Positions 8,790-19,561 of a stretch of 64,000 nt of DNA are shown here, piece by piece; the stretch's first letter is position 1; every line of letters begins with the position of its first letter. This stretch comes from Xanthomonas hydrangeae (GTDB taxonomy: Bacteria > Pseudomonadota > Gammaproteobacteria > Xanthomonadales > Xanthomonadaceae), in contig LR990730.1 in NCBI GenBank assembly GCA_905142475.1, positions 1,922,001-1,986,000 of the forward strand, in the 5' to 3' direction. The notes under the pieces are model-generated. The model was not told the origin of the DNA and made no database searches. It worked only from the letters and a program-made list of their open reading frames with translations. The position numbers and the translations under genes were made by a program.

Positions 8790-11700
8790 ATGGCACGTTT
8801 CTTTATCGATCGTCCGATCTTCGCCTGGGTGTTGGCCATCATCGTGATGCTGGCCGGCATCCTGTCCATCGCCACACTGCCGATTGCGCAGTACCCCAGT
8901 ATCGCACCGCCCGCCGTCGCCATCACCGCCAACTACCCGGGCGCCTCGGCGCAGACCCTGGAAGACACCGTCACCCAGGTCATCGAGCAGAAGATGAAAG
9001 GCCTGGACCACCTCAGCTACATGGCCTCCACCAGCGAATCCAGCGGTGCGGTGACCATCACCCTGACCTTCGACAACGGCACCGATCCGGACACCGCGCA
9101 GGTGCAGGTGCAGAACAAGTTGTCGCTGGCCACCCCGTTGTTGCCGCAGGAAGTGCAGCAGCAAGGCGTCACTGTGACCAAGTCGGCCACCAACTTCCTC
9201 AACGTGCTGGCCTTCACTTCCGAAGACGGCAGCATGAGCGATTCGGATCTGTCCGACTATGTGGCTGCCAACGTGCAGGAAACCATCAGCCGCGTCGAAG
9301 GCGTGGGCGACACCACCTTGTTCGGTTCGCAGTACGCCATGCGGGTGTGGCTGGACCCCAACAAGTTGAACAACTTCAGCCTGACTCCGGTGGATGTACG
9401 CACCGCAATTCAGGCGCAGAACGCGCAGGTCTCGGCGGGTCAGTTGGGCGCGTTGCCGGCGGTGGCCAATCAGCAACTCAATGCCACCATCACCGCGCAG
9501 ACCCGGCTGAAGACCGCCGAGGAGTTCGAGAACATTTTGCTGCGCACGCAGTCCGATGGCGCGCAGGTGCGCCTGCGCGATGTGGCACGCATCGAACTGG
9601 GCAGCGAGAGCTACAACACGGTGGGCCGCTACAACGGCAAGCCGGCGGCCGGTCTGGCGATCAAGCTGGCCACCGGCGCGAATGCATTGGATACCGTACG
9701 CGCCATCGACAAGAGCCTGGAGGAGCAGGAGAAATTCTTCCCGCCCGGCATGAAGGTGCAAAAGCCGTACGACACCACGCCGTTCGTGCGGATCTCCATC
9801 GAGCAGGTGGTGCATACGCTGATCGAAGCGGTGGTGCTGGTGTTCCTGGTGATGTATCTGTTTCTGCAGAACTTCCGCGCCACCTTGATCCCCACCATTG
9901 CGGTGCCGGTGGTGTTGCTGGGCACGTTCGGTGTGCTGGCGGTGTTCGGTTTCACCATCAATACCCTGACCATGTTCGCGATGGTGCTGGCGATCGGCCT
10001 GCTGGTGGACGATGCGATCGTGGTGGTGGAAAACGTCGAGCGTGTGATGGGCGAAGAACACCTGTCGCCCAAGGAAGCCACGCGCAAGTCGATGGATCAG
10101 ATCTCTGGGGCGCTGGTGGGTGTGGCGTTGGTGCTGGCGGCGGTGTTCGTGCCGATGGCGTTCTTCGGCGGTTCCACCGGTGTGATCTATCGGCAGTTCT
10201 CGATCACGATTGTCTCTGCCATGACCTTGTCGGTACTGGTGGCGATGATCCTGACCCCGGCCTTGTGCGCCACCTTGCTCAAGCCGGTGGAAAAAGGCCA
10301 TGGCCTGGCGACCACCGGGTTCTTCGGCTGGTTCAACCGCGTGTTCGATCGCGGCAACAACGGCTATCAGGGCGTGGTGCGGCACATGCTGGGCAAGGGC
10401 TGGCGCTACATGCTGGCCTACGCGGTGTTGCTGGCGTTGGTGGTGTTCGGTTTCATGAAATTGCCGGTGGGGTTTTTGCCGGACGAAGACCAGGGCACGC
10501 TGTTCGTGCTGGTGCAGTTGCCGCCCGGTGCCACCGATGCGCGCACCGGTGAGGTGCTCAAGCAGGTGGAACATCACTTTCTGGTCGACCAAAAAGACTC
10601 GGTCGCCGGCGTGTTCGCCGTGTCCGGTTTCAGTTTTGCAGGTACCGGCCAGAACGTGGGCTTTGCCTTCGTCAAATTGCGGCCGTGGGACGAACGTACC
10701 GGCAAGGGGCAGAGCGTCACCGATGTTGCGGCCAAGGCCGGTGCCTTTTTCGCCGGCATCCGCGATGCCAGGGTGTTCGCGTTCGCACCGCCGGCGGTGT
10801 CCGAGTTGGGCAATGCCACCGGTTTCGACCTGATGCTGCAGGACCGCGCCAATCTTGGTCACGCCGCCTTGATGCAGGCGCGCAATCAATTGTTGGGCGA
10901 GCTGTCGCAGGACAAGCGCCTGGTGGCGGTACGCCCGAACGGGCAGGAAGACACGCCCGAGTTCAAGCTGGAGATCGATGCGCACAAGGCGCAGGCCATG
11001 GGCGTGTCGATCGCCGACATCAACAACACCTTCTCCAGTGCGTGGGGCAGCGTGTACGTCAACGACTTCATCGACAAGGGACGTGTCAAGAAAGTGATGC
11101 TGCAGGCCGATGCGGTGTACCGCATGAATCCGCAGGACATCGACCGCTGGTTCGTGCGCAACAGCGCCGGCACCATGGTGCCGTTCAACGCCTTCGCCAC
11201 CGCCAGCTGGCAGTCGGGCTCGCCGCGGTTGGAGCGTTACAACAGCGTGCCGTCGGTGGAAATCCTTGGCATGGCGCTGCCCGGCGCGGCATCCAGTGGC
11301 GAAGCGATGCAGATCGTGGAAGCGGCGGCGGCCAAGTTGCCGCCAGGCATCGGCTTCGAGTGGACCGGCTTGTCGCGGCAGGAGAAATCTTCCACCGGTC
11401 AGACCGGCTTGTTGTACGGATTGTCGATCCTGATCGTGTTCCTGTGTCTGGCCGCGTTGTACGAAAGCTGGGCGATTCCGTTCTCGGTGATCCTGGTGGT
11501 GCCGCTGGGTGTGTTCGGCACGCTGCTGGGCGCGATGCTGACCTGGAAAATGAACGATGTGTACTTTCAGGTTGGGTTGCTCACCACCATTGGCCTGGCA
11601 TCGAAAAACGCGATCCTGATCGTGGAGTTCGCCAAGGAGCTGCATGAAAGCGGCAAGAGCCTGATCGACTCGGCATTGGAAGCGGCACGCATGCGCTTGC

Positions 11701-11933
11701 GGCCAATCCTGATGACATCGCTGGCCTTCATCCTGGGCGTGGTGCCGTTGGTGCTCGGCAGTGGTGCCGGTGCAGGCGCGCAGCATGCGTTGGGCACCGC
11801 CGTGATCGGCGGCATGTTGTCCGGCACGATCCTGGCGATCTTGTTCGTACCGTTGTTCTTCGTCCTGGTGATGGGCCTGTTCAAGCGCCGACCACAGCCC
11901 ACTTCACCCGCCCCGCAACCGACAGGACACTGA
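8790..11933 (+). CDS. RND multidrug efflux pump, HAE1 family
   Basis: A 1047-residue inner-membrane proton/drug antiporter, the full AcrB/MexB/SmeE length. It begins [20 protein letters not shown], the classic HAE1 start. The proton-relay transmembrane segment TM4 holds the adjacent acidic pair in [18 protein letters not shown]. Two large periplasmic loops follow TM1 and TM7 (after [12 protein letters not shown]). The C-terminal segment ends KRRPQPTSP. It works as a trimer capturing hydrophobic or amphiphilic compounds from the periplasm. The stop at 11931-11933 is one base before the channel gene ATG. Confidence 0.95.
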   Translation: MARFFIDRPIFAWVLAIIVMLAGILSIATLPIAQYPSIAPPAVAITANYPGASAQTLEDTVTQVIEQKMKGLDHLSYMASTSESSGAVTITLTFDNGTDPDTAQVQVQNKLSLATPLLPQEVQQQGVTVTKSATNFLNVLAFTSEDGSMSDSDLSDYVAANVQETISRVEGVGDTTLFGSQYAMRVWLDPNKLNNFSLTPVDVRTAIQAQNAQVSAGQLGALPAVANQQLNATITAQTRLKTAEEFENILLRTQSDGAQVRLRDVARIELGSESYNTVGRYNGKPAAGLAIKLATGANALDTVRAIDKSLEEQEKFFPPGMKVQKPYDTTPFVRISIEQVVHTLIEAVVLVFLVMYLFLQNFRATLIPTIAVPVVLLGTFGVLAVFGFTINTLTMFAMVLAIGLLVDDAIVVVENVERVMGEEHLSPKEATRKSMDQISGALVGVALVLAAVFVPMAFFGGSTGVIYRQFSITIVSAMTLSVLVAMILTPALCATLLKPVEKGHGLATTGFFGWFNRVFDRGNNGYQGVVRHMLGKGWRYMLAYAVLLALVVFGFMKLPVGFLPDEDQGTLFVLVQLPPGATDARTGEVLKQVEHHFLVDQKDSVAGVFAVSGFSFAGTGQNVGFAFVKLRPWDERTGKGQSVTDVAAKAGAFFAGIRDARVFAFAPPAVSELGNATGFDLMLQDRANLGHAALMQARNQLLGELSQDKRLVAVRPNGQEDTPEFKLEIDAHKAQAMGVSIADINNTFSSAWGSVYVNDFIDKGRVKKVMLQADAVYRMNPQDIDRWFVRNSAGTMVPFNAFATASWQSGSPRLERYNSVPSVEILGMALPGAASSGEAMQIVEAAAAKLPPGIGFEWTGLSRQEKSSTGQTGLLYGLSILIVFLCLAALYESWAIPFSVILVVPLGVFGTLLGAMLTWKMNDVYFQVGLLTTIGLASKNAILIVEFAKELHESGKSLIDSALEAARMRLRPILMTSLAFILGVVPLVLGSGAGAGAQHALGTAVIGGMLSGTILAILFVPLFFVLVMGLFKRRPQPTSPAPQPTGH

Positions 11934-11934
11934 G

Positions 11935-13452
11935 ATGACCCCGATTCGCATGACATTGACCGCGATCGCGGTGGCCAGCGTGCTGTCCGGTTGCACGCTG
12001 ATGCCGCGCTATGCACGGCCCGACGCGCCGGTGCCGGAACGTTTTGCCGGCACCGATATCACGATTGCTTCGCACGCCACCGACGCCGCCAGCACCGGCA
12101 CCGCCAGCACCGGCACCGGCGAGGCGATTGATATCGCCAACATCGGTTGGCGCCAGGTGTTTACCGACCCCGCGCTACAGCAGGTGATCGCGTTGGCATT
12201 GGAGAACAATCGCGATCTGCGCGTGGCTGCGCTCAACATCGAAGTGGCACGCGCGCAGTACCGGGTGGAGCGCGCTGCGCTGCTGCCGTCGGTGCAGGGC
12301 ACCGGCACTTCCAACAACGCGCGTACACCGTCGGAGCTGGCGATTCCGGGCCAGCCGCAGGTGTTTCGCACCTACAGCGCCAACATCGGCGTCAGTGCGT
12401 ACGAACTGGATCTGTTCGGGCGCGTGCGCAGCCTGAAGGAACAGGCACTGCAGCAGTTTCTGTCCACCGCCGAGGCCCGCCGCAGCACGCACATCAGCCT
12501 GGTGGCCGAAGTGGCCACCGCCTATCTGACGCTGGCGGCCGATCAGCAGTTGCTGCAACTGGCGCAGTCCACCTTGAGCAGCCAGAGCGACAGCTATCGC
12601 TTGCAGCAACGCAGCTTCGAGCTGGGCGTGGCCTCGCAGCTCACCCTGCGCCAGGCGCAGACCACGGTGGAAACCGCGCGCGTGGATGTGGAGCGTTACA
12701 CCGCGCAGGTGGCGCAGGATCGCAATGCCCTGGTGCTGCTGGTGGGCACGCAGGTGCCGGTGGACCTGTTGCCGCGTGCCTTGCCCGATGGCGCCAGCGT
12801 GGACGGCAACGTGCTGGCCAGCGTGCCGGCCGGATTGCCGTCGCAGTTGTTGCAACGCCGCCCGGACATCCTGGAAGCCGAGCGCAACTTGCGTGCGGCC
12901 AATGCCAATATCGGTGCGGCGCGCGCGGCGTTCTTTCCCAGCATCAGCCTGACCGCATCGCAGGGCTCGTCCACCAGCAGTCTGTCCAACCTGTTCGATT
13001 CCGGTACCCGCGCCTGGAGTTTCGTGCCTACGCTGACGTTGCCGATCTTCAACGCCGGGCGTAACCGCGCCAACCTGGACATGGCCAAGGCCAATCGCGC
13101 TATTGAAGTGGCGCAGTACGAAAAGGCGATCCAGAGCGCATTCCGCGAAGTGTCCGATGCGCTGGCGCAGCGCGAGATCCTGGGCCGGCAATTGCAGGCG
13201 CAACAGGCGCTGGTGGATGCCACTGCCGACAGCTACCGGCTGTCGCAGGCGCGCTTCGAACGCGGCGTGGACAGCTATCTGCAGGCGCTGGATGCGCAGC
13301 GTTCGCTCTACAGCGCGCAGCAGACCCTGATCACCACGCAGCTGTCGCGCTTCACCAACCTGGCGACGTTCTACAAGGCGATGGGCGGCGGCTGGCTGCA
13401 ATCGGCAGAGCCCAGTGTGGCCACCACCGCGACAGGTCAACCCAATGGCTGA
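11935..13452 (+). CDS. Outer membrane efflux channel (OprM/NodT family)
   Basis: A 505-residue outer-membrane factor lipoprotein (signal with lipobox VLSGCTL). Two OEP repeats form the trimeric beta-barrel and alpha-helical tunnel. The repeats are seen around [20 protein letters not shown] and, in the second half, around [20 protein letters not shown]. It completes the tripartite RND exporter. It starts one base after the pump stop and its end overlaps the start of the following TetR gene by 8 bases, indicating translational coupling. An Ala/Ser/Thr-rich stretch [12 protein letters not shown] near residue 50 is a low-complexity insertion. Confidence 0.93.
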   Translation: MTPIRMTLTAIAVASVLSGCTLMPRYARPDAPVPERFAGTDITIASHATDAASTGTASTGTGEAIDIANIGWRQVFTDPALQQVIALALENNRDLRVAALNIEVARAQYRVERAALLPSVQGTGTSNNARTPSELAIPGQPQVFRTYSANIGVSAYELDLFGRVRSLKEQALQQFLSTAEARRSTHISLVAEVATAYLTLAADQQLLQLAQSTLSSQSDSYRLQQRSFELGVASQLTLRQAQTTVETARVDVERYTAQVAQDRNALVLLVGTQVPVDLLPRALPDGASVDGNVLASVPAGLPSQLLQRRPDILEAERNLRAANANIGAARAAFFPSISLTASQGSSTSSLSNLFDSGTRAWSFVPTLTLPIFNAGRNRANLDMAKANRAIEVAQYEKAIQSAFREVSDALAQREILGRQLQAQQALVDATADSYRLSQARFERGVDSYLQALDAQRSLYSAQQTLITTQLSRFTNLATFYKAMGGGWLQSAEPSVATTATGQPNG

Positions 13453-14137
13453 GACGGACGTTGATGCCGCGCCTGCACGCCCGCCCAGACGCGCGCCACA
13501 CGACAAACGTGACGCGATTCTGGCGGCGGCGCGGCAGTTGTTTCCGCAGCTAGGCTTCGACAGGACCAGCATGGACACCATCGCCGAGCGTGCGATGGTG
13601 TCCAAGGCCACGGTGTATGCGCATTTCGCGTCCAAGGAGGTGCTGTTCCGCACCACGCTGGAAGCGCTGGCGCATGCATCGCCCAATCGATGGGACGCGT
13701 TGTTGGAGATGCAGGCGCCGTTGGAGCAGCGCCTGGCGGCGGTCGCCAAGGCGGTGCTGCGGATCTCCACCAGCGGCGCGCTGGACGATGCGGCGTATGG
13801 CCTGGTGCGGCCGCCGTTGTTGCCCAGCCAGATGTGCGAAGAGATGTGGACACTGTCCTTCGAGCGCTACGACAACATGATGCGCGCGCTGCTGGCGCGC
13901 GAAGTGGAGCGGGGCAGCCTGGTCATCGACAATCTGCCCGATGCCTCGGTGCATTTTTTCGGCTTGATGACCGGCTTGCCTGCAAATGCGGCGATGCGTG
14001 GCGGTGGCGTGGATGCGGATTTTGTGCAGCAGGATCGCTATGTGAGCGGTGCGGTCGCGCTGTTCTTGCGTGCGTATCGGCTGGATGTTGCGCGCACGGT
14101 GGGCACAACCAGGCGCGAAGTGCCGAGCGGGTTCTAG
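13445..14137 (+). CDS. TetR family regulator at the 3' end of the RND operon
   Basis: A 230-residue TetR-type protein with the DNA-binding region [20 protein letters not shown] near residue 40 and a helical C-terminal domain. The ATG at 13445 lies inside the last codons of the channel gene (overlap 13445-13452), so it is translated from the efflux operon message. The same operon has a divergent TetR gene at 6797-7417; two TetR proteins around one pump suggests layered control or feedback. The target and ligand are unknown. Confidence 0.85.
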   Translation: MAETDVDAAPARPPRRAPHDKRDAILAAARQLFPQLGFDRTSMDTIAERAMVSKATVYAHFASKEVLFRTTLEALAHASPNRWDALLEMQAPLEQRLAAVAKAVLRISTSGALDDAAYGLVRPPLLPSQMCEEMWTLSFERYDNMMRALLAREVERGSLVIDNLPDASVHFFGLMTGLPANAAMRGGGVDADFVQQDRYVSGAVALFLRAYRLDVARTVGTTRREVPSGF

Positions 14138-14376
14138 GCGCGCTGGAACCGCGCTTGCGGGGTCTGTTTGCGCGTGTCCATCGCGTTTGTATACGGCCAT
14201 CACTCGCTTCACGACACGCATGCCGACCATTGCGTTGATGAAGCGCGCTCATAGCCGTTAGCGCCAGCCGCTGTGCAATGTGCGCGTGGCGCGGGATTAT
14301 GGTGTGGCATCGGTGCTGCAGCGGTGATGCCGCCTGCGGCCGACTCATCCAATGCGGCCGTGTGCCGCGGGAGTAA

Positions 14377-15363
<987 letters not shown>

Positions 15364-15660
15364 CAGAGCGGCTGATTTGCGGGTTTGCTGCAGGGCCCTT
15401 GCCCGCCCACCATCGCGGGACACGCCGCAAGTACGTCCATGTAGGCTCTTACGCGGCATCCATGCCGCGTAAGGTCCCGCGACGGTGGGCGGGCAAGGAC
15501 CAGTCGAGTTGGTCGGTGCATGGCTTTCAACAAAGCAGCCAGGAAACTCTTTGGTGCGGTGTCCTCGCCGCTTGCGGGACCGTGTGGCGGCATGGACGCC
15601 GCCACACGGTCCCCAGGGATGGGTTTACGGCGTGTCCCGCGAGCGGCGAGGGCACCGCGC
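15364..15660 (+). repeat. Palindromic repeat doublet (copy 2)
   Basis: Starting with GAGCGGCTGATTTGC at 15366, this holds unit B in reverse orientation (15398-15497: arms 15398-15421 and 15474-15497, spacer 15422-15447, hairpin 15448-15473) and then unit A (15556-15658). Unit A has a diverged spacer but intact arms and the GTGTGGCGG/CCGCCACAC hairpin. The order and orientation are the mirror image of copy 1. The outer tail sequence GCGGGTTTGCTGCAGGGCCC is shared with the right end of copy 3. Confidence 0.8.
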
Positions 15661-15879
15661 GCTCGACTAACCAGGCGGTTGAGTATTCGGCTACATCCAA
15701 ACGACGCGACGACGCGAAGTCTCGGTTGTCTTGGAGTGATTGAGCAGCGCGGATAAATCAGGTGTGGAGCGGCTGATCTGCGGCGTGGCTGCAGAGTCAT
15801 GCCTGCGCACCATCGCAGGACACGCCGTAAGTACGTGCTTGTCTCCAGGGTGGCACCCATGGCGCCCCTTGTGCCCGCG
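15661..15879. repeat. Degenerate repeat remnant and gene-free stretch
   Basis: A second GAGCGGCTGATCTGC end appears at 15767. It is followed by a decayed half of unit B (CACCATCGCAGGACACGCC, then a corrupted spacer and a TGGCACCCATGGCGCC hairpin) running up to the stop of the LysR gene at 15880. No protein is encoded in 15661-15879. Confidence 0.55.
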
Positions 15880-16779
15880 TCAACGCACCAGGTCGTGCCG
15901 CAGCGCATCGATCACCACCTTGAGTGCGCTGGAGGATTGGCGGCGGCTGGGGTAGTAGGCGTAATAGCCGTCGAACGGGTCGCACCAGTCGTCCAGCACG
16001 CGGCGCAGCCGGCCGGCGGCGATATGCTCCAGCACCATGGTTTCCGGCAGAAACGCCAGTCCACCGCCAGCCAACGCGGCGCGCAGGATCGCGCTGCTGC
16101 CGTTGAAGGTCCATTGCCCGTCCACCCGCACCTTGACTTCGCGGCCGTCTTTTTCGAAGTCCCAGGGCAGCAAGCCGCCGTGCGTGGGCAGGCGCAAGCC
16201 GATGCAGTTGTGCTGCGCCAGCTCGGCCGGCACCGCCGGGATGGTGTGATGCACGAAGTAGCTCGGCACCGCCACCACCGCCATGCGCTGCATCGGGCTG
16301 ATCGGCACCGCGATCATGTCCTTGGCCACCTGGTCGCCGAGCCGGATGCCGATGTCGTAGCGTTCGGCGACGATATCGGCCAGGCCGTAATCGACGGTGA
16401 CCTCGATTTTGAGATCGGGATAGTCGGGCAGCACCTTCGATAGCGCCGGCCAGATGTAGGCATCGGCGGCATGGCCGGCGGTGGTGATGCGGATGGTGCC
16501 GGCCGGTTTGTCGCGAAATTCGGTGAGCGCCGAGAGTTCGTCGTCGATCTCTTCCAGGCGCGGTGCCACGGTGTCGAACAGGCGCGCACCGGCTTCGGTC
16601 ATCGACACGCTGCGTGTGGTACGAGTCAATAGACGAATGCCAAGGCGCGTTTCCAACGCGCGCACCGTATGGCTCAGCGCGGACTGCGAGAGGCCCAGTT
16701 GCGCGGCGGCACGGGTGAAGCTGCCTTCGCGTGCCACGGTGACGAAGACCTGCAAATCGTTGAGATTTTCACGCGCCAT
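15880..16779 (-). CDS. LysR family transcriptional regulator
   Basis: A 299-residue LysR-type regulator. The N-terminal winged helix (residues 1-60) contains SFTRAAAQLGLSQSALSHTV. The C-terminal periplasmic-binding-like domain senses a small effector. The internal ATG at 16779 (MARENLNDLQVFV) is the family start; the frame extends 10 codons further upstream without a better start. It is divergent from the cupin gene at 16968, its likely target. The aldo/keto reductase at 14380 may belong to the same small regulon, but the repeat lies between them. Confidence 0.9.
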   Translation of the reverse strand: MARENLNDLQVFVTVAREGSFTRAAAQLGLSQSALSHTVRALETRLGIRLLTRTTRSVSMTEAGARLFDTVAPRLEEIDDELSALTEFRDKPAGTIRITTAGHAADAYIWPALSKVLPDYPDLKIEVTVDYGLADIVAERYDIGIRLGDQVAKDMIAVPISPMQRMAVVAVPSYFVHHTIPAVPAELAQHNCIGLRLPTHGGLLPWDFEKDGREVKVRVDGQWTFNGSSAILRAALAGGGLAFLPETMVLEHIAAGRLRRVLDDWCDPFDGYYAYYPSRRQSSSALKVVIDALRHDLVR

Positions 16780-16967
16780 CGATGCGAATGCCGGCGTCAG
16801 GCATGCCATTCATGCGGCTGCATCATGCGTGATAGTACGTGATGGCTTCAAATCCGAGTGCATTGCCCGCATTGATGCGCTGTGTTTCTAGGTGCATGCG
16901 CAATCGGGTGAGTAGTCGGTGTACGCATGCGCGCTACAGTTCAAGCACTGGATCAAGGAGCACTGCA

Positions 16968-17441
16968 ATGAATCTGTTCGCAACTGCGATGTCGCTGTCG
17001 ATGATGGCTGCTACCGTGCCCGGCGGCGAAGAGCAACAACCGATCAGGGTGAGCAAGGCCGGTGGCGTGGCCTCTGCAGTCGGCCCGGCCGGGTATTTCA
17101 CCGGCAAGGTGCGTATCGATGCGCCATTCCAGACCGACGCGCCGGCGCGGGTGGGCGGTGCCACGGTGACCTTCGAGCCGGGCGCGCGTACTGCCTGGCA
17201 CACCCATCCATTGGGCCAGACGCTGATCGTCACCGCCGGTGCCGGGCGTGTGCAGGAATGGGGCAAGCCGGCGCAGCAGATCCGCCCCGGCGACATCGTG
17301 TGGATTCCGCCGGGCGTCAAGCACTGGCACGGCGCCAACGCGACAGTGGCGATGACGCATATCGCCATCGCCGAAGCGCAGGACGGCTCGCCGGTGACCT
17401 GGCTGGAGCAGGTCAGCGAGGCACAGTACGCGGCGGAGTGA
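16968..17441 (+). CDS. Cupin domain protein
   Basis: A 157-residue single-domain cupin. The first cupin motif shows the metal-binding histidines in AWHTHPLGQ, and the second motif is PPGVKHWHGA. These small cupins (often annotated as carboxymuconolactone-decarboxylase-like or quercetin dioxygenase-like) commonly accompany LysR and oxidoreductase genes. ATG 16968 has AGGAG eight bases upstream (16956-16960). The N-terminal hydrophobic stretch is short and an export signal is doubtful. It is divergent from the LysR gene. The reaction is not predictable. Confidence 0.85.
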   Translation: MNLFATAMSLSMMAATVPGGEEQQPIRVSKAGGVASAVGPAGYFTGKVRIDAPFQTDAPARVGGATVTFEPGARTAWHTHPLGQTLIVTAGAGRVQEWGKPAQQIRPGDIVWIPPGVKHWHGANATVAMTHIAIAEAQDGSPVTWLEQVSEAQYAAE

Positions 17442-17550
17442 ACGGTCGTCGGCGATGAGGCGTGCGATCAGATCGCCGCGTCATCACTGGCGCCCTGTTT
17501 GATGTCTCGCGCCGCACGTGTGACGACGCTCCGCTGCGTGCGCGCAGGAT

Positions 17551-18459
17551 TTACGCCGCCTCGGTCGCATCCTGCCCACTTGCACGTAGCCGCTGCGCAT
17601 CGCGCGCAGGCGGTACGCCGAGAATGCGTGCGTAGTCGCGGCTGAACTGCGATGCGCTTTCGTAGCCGACGCGGAAGCCGGCATCGGCGGCGTTGAGCGC
17701 TTCGGCCAGCATCAGCCGGCGCGCCTCCTGCACACGCCGATGCGAGCGGTATTCCAGCGGCGTCATCGAGGTGACCGTCTTGAAATGCGCATGAAAGGTG
17801 GAGCGGCTCATCGCCGACAGATCGGCGATCTGCTCGATGCTGAAATGCTGCGCGTAGTGTTCGCGCAGCCACGCGATGGCCTTGGAAATCTGGTTGAGGC
17901 GGCTATCGGCGATGGCCATTTGGCGCACCACCGCATTGGCCGGATCGGCCATCAGGCGGTACAGCACTTCGCGGATAATCAGCGGCGCGAGCGCGGCGAT
18001 CTCGTGCGCTTGATCGAGCAGACGCGCCAGCCGTAATGCAGCGTCCTGCAATTGCGGGGTGCTGTGGTTAAGCAATAGTCCTGCCTGCGCCGCATCGCGC
18101 CGTGGCTCCACCAGCTCCGGGTGATTGATGGCCAGATCGCTGAGTACAGCGGTGTCCAGATCCAGGCAGAAGCACAGATATGGCTGCGCGGCGCTGGCCT
18201 CGATTACCGAGCCGACGATCGGCAGATCGACCGAGGCCACCAGATACATCTGGGGGTGATAGAGATATGCTGCCGCACCCAGCATCGCCTGCTTGCGGCC
18301 TTGCGCCACCAGGCACAGCATCGGCGTATAGACCGTGGGCACCGACACGGTTGGCGAGGCGCTGCGCATGATCTGCAACCCGGCAATCCGGGTGGCGTGC
18401 ATGCCGTCGCCGGGGGCGTGGCGCAGCAGGATGTCGGTCATCTCGGTCAATGCGGACAT
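17551..18459 (-). CDS. AraC family transcriptional regulator
   Basis: A 302-residue regulator with an N-terminal AraC_N sensor domain (residues 20-180, including VYTPMLCLVAQGRKQAMLG). The C-terminal double helix-turn-helix includes FSIEQIADLSAMSRSTFHAHF and ALNAADAGFRVGYESASQFS. The ATG at 18459 (MSALTEMTDILLRHAP) is preferred; the frame continues 65 codons upstream with no homology. It lies convergent to the cupin gene. The target is unknown; members of this group often control neighbouring oxidoreductases. Confidence 0.9.
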   Translation of the reverse strand: MSALTEMTDILLRHAPGDGMHATRIAGLQIMRSASPTVSVPTVYTPMLCLVAQGRKQAMLGAAAYLYHPQMYLVASVDLPIVGSVIEASAAQPYLCFCLDLDTAVLSDLAINHPELVEPRRDAAQAGLLLNHSTPQLQDAALRLARLLDQAHEIAALAPLIIREVLYRLMADPANAVVRQMAIADSRLNQISKAIAWLREHYAQHFSIEQIADLSAMSRSTFHAHFKTVTSMTPLEYRSHRRVQEARRLMLAEALNAADAGFRVGYESASQFSRDYARILGVPPARDAQRLRASGQDATEAA

Positions 18460-18699
18460 GCAGGACTCGGCAGTGGCACCAGGCGGCCTTGCCGCGATGC
18501 CGTCGATCGTACAAGACTGGATGTCATGCAGCCGGCATGTCCGTAGCAGCGGCAGGCCACGGCAGCGCTGCTCGGCGCTGGCACCTGCGTTCAGGCCCTT
18601 GCGCGCCCAGTGCCTCAAAATGAAGGGTCGGCCACGATCTGATAGGGCGCTCACGCGCGCGCCGTATCATGGGCGTCTGTTTCCGTGATCGTCTCGCCC

Positions 18700-18903
18700 A
18701 TGCCTGCAAAACGTTCGACCATCCCTGCACCGACGAGTCCAGCCGACTGGAAGGCGATCGAAGCTGCCGCCAGCGCTGAACTGGCCCGGCGCACGGAGCA
18801 GGCGCATCAGCAGATCCTGGGATTGTTGACCACCCATGGGCATCTGCTCAGCGACGCGCAGCGGCGCGGATTGCACAAGCGCCTGTTGCGTGCCGGGCGC
18901 TAA
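18700..18903 (+). CDS. Small hypothetical protein, 67 aa
   Basis: I do not recognise this protein. It begins MPAKRSTIPAPTSPADWKAI and continues as one predicted amphipathic helical region rich in Ala, Glu, Arg and His, ending KRLLRAGR. It has no membrane segment. A GTG at 18685 is an alternative start. The stop codon TAA touches the GAGCGG end of repeat copy 3 at 18904. It stands alone between the AraC gene and the repeat. Confidence 0.45.
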   Translation: MPAKRSTIPAPTSPADWKAIEAAASAELARRTEQAHQQILGLLTTHGHLLSDAQRRGLHKRLLRAGR

Positions 18904-19380
18904 GAGCGGCTAGTCAGGCCTCTGGAGTGCTGCATCGATGGCCGCGAATGTTGGTCACACTCGCCTTTGTTGACGAATGAAGTGCAGAGATCAAATACAG
19001 AGATTTTGAGTCGTTGCGCCGTTTTAGGTGCGATCAAAAGCTTGGTTGGTCGAGTGCGCGGTGTCCTCGCCGCTCGCGGGACACGCCGCAAGTACGTCCA
19101 TGTAGGCTCGGTGGCGGCATCCATGCCGCCACACGGTCCCGCAATCGGCGAGGACACCGCACCAGAGAGTTGGTCGGCTGCTTTCTTAAAAGCTTGTGCG
19201 TTGCTCGACCTGTATTGGGAAGATGACCGAACGCGCCGTTATCCGAACAACGGGCGTCATGCCCTGCTTACAACATGCACACCGACCATCTCCACTGGTC
19301 CTTGCCCGCCCACCGTCGCGGGACCTTACGCGGCATGGATGCCGCGTAAGAGCCTTATCTGTTCGCAATCTGGCAGTTTA

Positions 19381-19540
19381 GGTGTCGAGAGCCGGCGTGG
19401 GCCACCGTGAGAGCCTGGATCTCAGCGATCGCCGTGTAGCTTGGTACCCACGCCGGATTCTCCCTTGATTCGCCCGAACAGTTGCCCGAGGTGACACTCG
19501 AAACGATAAGACTGGGCAGGCGAGGGAGCTCTCGACATTT
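19381..19540 (+). ncRNA. Predicted bridge (seek) RNA of the IS110-family element
   Basis: Two stem-loops are enclosed by a 9-bp stem TGTCGAGAG (19383-19391)/CTCTCGACA (19529-19537). The first has a 10-bp stem 19392-19401/19447-19456 and a loop with guides CGTGAGAGCCT (19406-19416) and CCGTGTAG (19432-19439) around a GATC hairpin. The second (stems 19460-19465/19523-19528 and 19472-19475/19514-19517) has guides ACAGTTGC (19478-19485) and GATAAG (19505-19510) around a CGAG/CTCG hairpin. The first pair matches the insertion site halves, the second the element's right and left ends. Order and strand sense follow IS621. The exact RNA ends are inferred. Confidence 0.8.
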
Positions 19541-19561
19541 CTAGCCTAGCGGAGATTTCCC

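Noticed and set aside
8781-11786. Very long open frame on the minus strand opposite the RND pump (about 1000 codons)
   Set aside because: It lies wholly antisense to a clear pump gene in GC-rich DNA, has low-complexity His/Gln/Arg-rich translation and no family features. It is a composition artefact.
18685-18903. Toxin-antitoxin pair from the small 67-aa gene
   Set aside because: No partner gene overlaps or neighbours it and it has no known toxin or antitoxin motif.
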